A DNA stretch of 25,972 nt. Origin: CAYVXE01 sp964455375 (lineage in GTDB: Bacteria; Zhuqueibacterota; Zhuqueibacteria; Oceanimicrobiales; Oceanimicrobiaceae). Positions 24,550 through 25,972 of the stretch are shown in pieces. Every line of letters starts with the position of its first letter. Positions within the stretch are counted from its first letter, which is position 1. Made by a program: the position numbers and the translations under genes. The notes under the pieces are model-generated. The model ran no database searches. It was given only the letters and a program-made list of their open reading frames with translations, and had not been told where the DNA came from. The stretch spans positions 1 through 25,972 of the forward strand of contig CAYVXE010000060.1 in assembly GCA_964455375.1 (NCBI GenBank), in the 5' to 3' direction.

Positions 24550-25614
24550 ATGCGACGACTCATGGGTAAAATGTTCTTCGTGTTTTGCATATTCTTTTCT
24601 ATCACAACTCTACAGGCGCAGGACAAAATCATTACCGTGCCAAAGCCGGTGGCCGGCGCACCGTTTCACGTGAATGACACGGCGGATTTGTTTGGTAAGG
24701 CCTATCGGTGGTTTTCTGAAGGCCAGGTGGAATGGGCCGCAGACAGCTTGAGAAAGCTCATCTATCTCACCGGCTTTCAACTGAATGAGAATAACTACTA
24801 CATTGTTGTTGCCAACTTTCATGACAAAATGAGCCCCATCGGTATTTTTCATAAAGGCTCTGCATTCACCGACACACGGTTGTACGGTTTGACCAAAGAT
24901 TCTCTTTATTATCTGTTTATTTCAAAGCAGGAAAAAGCCGAGTCTTTTCTTTCCGTCACATTAACTGCCAAGGATTCACCTTTTCAGCAGAACATCCTTG
25001 ATTTTCTGTCCTTGTTTATTCAATTACCCTTCCCGCTTTCTATCGCCGGCGGCCCGAATGATGTGTGGATTGATGTCAGGAAATTTGATATTCCCGATAA
25101 ATTTAAAAAGAATTCAGACATTTCCATCATCGTAAAAAAGAGCCTCGATACGGAAGATAACCTTGCGACAATGCTTCTCGATAATACGGCAAAAGAAAAC
25201 TGGAGTTTCGGCATCGCCACCGCGCTTACCAGCGTGAACGATGTCGACTTAATTATCGATGACACCGGGAAAATAATCGTGGTACCGAAACCGCATGGCG
25301 ACCTGGCGGCTTATGGGGTCATCAATTACCATTTCCAGCCGGTAGACACCAAAGCGCCAACCGTTGCCAGTTCGTTCCATTTGTTAGCCGGTTTACGACT
25401 GGATAACACCATTGAACCAATCGCCGGATTAGGGTTTGGTTTTCCTACCGGGTTACCGGTGGAAGTCCATTTCTTCGGCGGCGTCAGCGTGGAATTTACC
25501 AATAATCTGAAATCCGGCTTTCAGGTGGGCGATGTTCTCACAAACGGTCAGGATCCGTTCGGCGTAGAAGTAAGGGTACGTCCCCGTTTTGGGGTTGAGT
25601 TAAAATTTCCTTAA
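24550..25614 (+). CDS. Exported protein of unknown function, possible outer-membrane association
   Basis: The gene is not recognised. The 354-residue protein has a clear signal peptide (MRRLMGKMFF then a Phe/Ile core) with predicted cleavage LQA|Q, leaving Gln24 at the new N-terminus. A GGGAGGTG ribosome-binding site 4 bases before the ATG fixes the start. The first half is mixed alpha/beta (WFSEGQVEWAADSLRKLIYL). The middle contains a hydrophobic stretch (ILDFLSLFIQLPFPLSIAGG). The last 80 residues are glycine-rich alternating strands (LLAGLRLDN, PIAGLGFGFP, VHFFGGVSVEF, VEVRVRPRFGVELKFP) resembling the end of a small barrel or beta domain. It stands alone: the divergent neighbour is the metallophosphoesterase, 100 bp away, and no gene follows on the same strand. 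A periplasmic or outer-membrane location is inferred from signal peptide and C-terminal strands only. Confidence 0.75.
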   Translation: MRRLMGKMFFVFCIFFSITTLQAQDKIITVPKPVAGAPFHVNDTADLFGKAYRWFSEGQVEWAADSLRKLIYLTGFQLNENNYYIVVANFHDKMSPIGIFHKGSAFTDTRLYGLTKDSLYYLFISKQEKAESFLSVTLTAKDSPFQQNILDFLSLFIQLPFPLSIAGGPNDVWIDVRKFDIPDKFKKNSDISIIVKKSLDTEDNLATMLLDNTAKENWSFGIATALTSVNDVDLIIDDTGKIIVVPKPHGDLAAYGVINYHFQPVDTKAPTVASSFHLLAGLRLDNTIEPIAGLGFGFPTGLPVEVHFFGGVSVEFTNNLKSGFQVGDVLTNGQDPFGVEVRVRPRFGVELKFP

Positions 25615-25972
25615 GCAAATGGTGGAGAAAAGTTTCAAGGTCATTAAAATGCGGGGTATTATCGTAACGGAATATCAGTTTGTTAGGCCGACAACGACTT
25701 GTTCTTTTTAATTCAATGTTCTATGGAGCTACGAACGCTCAATGGCCCTTTTCCAGAAGATGGGTTGCAAAAGAATTGCGCAGAGTATGGCATGTTAATT
25801 CCGGACGTGCGAATCGCGTCCGTTAATTCATTGAGTAATTTTGATTGTTTCATAATTATTGGGTTGATATTGTTAAAAAAGGTTTTTACGTTAATTTTAC
25901 TTCCCAAAGATATAATTATACACAATAAGCAAGCGGTTTTATATGACAAAATCACCATATCAGTCGGGCGCC
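25615..25972. other. Region after the last gene, without intact genes
   Basis: AT-rich sequence holding only the recombinase remnant described separately. No terminator hairpin was recognised after the gene ending at 25614, and nothing else could be identified to the end of the window. Confidence 0.5.
25713..25853 (-). pseudogene. Shredded tyrosine-recombinase (integron-integrase-like) remnant
   Basis: On the minus strand from the ATG at 25853, MKQSKLLNELTDAIRT resembles the N-terminus of integron-type integrases (x-KLL-D/N-x-L/V-x-x-x-IR). It then passes into SGINMP. One frame over, directly at the point where SGINMP ends, the DNA reads CHTLRNSFATHLLEKGH and stop. This is the family's box II with its H-x-L-R catalytic His and Arg followed by the invariant S-F-A-T-H-L-L-E. 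The original frame then gives GPLSVRSSIEH, like the C-terminal G-x-x-G-V-R-S-P-x-D tail of these integrases. The catalytic Tyr segment and nearly all of the central domain are missing. About 140 bp therefore hold pieces of a roughly 320-residue enzyme, joined by deletions and frameshifts. It is non-functional, a trace of a past mobile element or integron. Confidence 0.6.

Noticed and set aside
25682..25688. GTTAGGC as an integron attC core site
   Set aside because: The seven-base word is expected by chance about once in this much sequence. No matching partner core or inner inverted repeats were found within 150 bp.

Overview
The window looks like part of a draft (probably metagenome-assembled) genome of a Gram-negative bacterium of the FCB superphylum. 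The evidence is a full-length SprA-type outer-membrane translocon gene of the type IX secretion system, an LptF/LptG permease pair for lipopolysaccharide export, several lipoproteins, exported proteins with Gln just after the predicted signal-peptidase site, and a bacteroidete-like M28 glutaminyl cyclase. Several genes have strong Shine-Dalgarno sequences (for example before ahcY, the SprA-like lipoprotein and the gene at 24550). This is unusual for Bacteroidota proper and points to a deeper FCB lineage (KSB1, Calditrichota or Marinimicrobia type). The phylum call is an inference.

Layout. 1-2922: the 3' end of an inositol-monophosphatase-type gene, then metK-ahcY (S-adenosylmethionine synthesis and S-adenosylhomocysteine removal), closed by a strong intrinsic terminator. 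3304-6639: a large lipoprotein built from four similar domains about 135 residues long, followed at 24 bp by a FadL/PorV-like outer-membrane barrel. 6644-9062 (minus): overlapping lptF-lptG. 9463-15690: the 2075-residue SprA-like translocon. 15723-19210 (plus): a lipoprotein that repeats an internal segment of SprA, a 100-N assembly gap, an M28/glutaminyl-cyclase-like lipoprotein, prmA and ppx/gppA. 19212-19799 (minus): an ECF sigma factor. 19969-21921: fused NAD(P)HX epimerase/dehydratase and a VanZ-like membrane protein. 21918-24449 (minus): a metallophosphoesterase lipoprotein and an M19 dipeptidase. 24550-25614: an exported protein of unknown function. 25713-25853 (minus): a shredded tyrosine-recombinase remnant.

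How the genes fit together. Most of the middle concerns the cell envelope: LPS transport, an outer-membrane lipoprotein/barrel pair, a type IX translocon with a neighbouring lipoprotein that copies one of its domains, and a cyclase that could cap exported N-terminal glutamines. The most interesting item is that lipoprotein. About 187 residues align by hand at roughly half identity with SprA residues 815-1001, including an EF-hand-like calcium loop.

Assembly notes. Two runs of exactly 100 N are scaffold gaps. The one at 23790-23889 is flanked by an exact 55-bp duplication. Removing one copy plus the Ns restores an intact 408-residue gene, so no sequence is likely missing there. The gap at 16423-16522 has no such overlap and truly hides the end of one gene and the start of the next.
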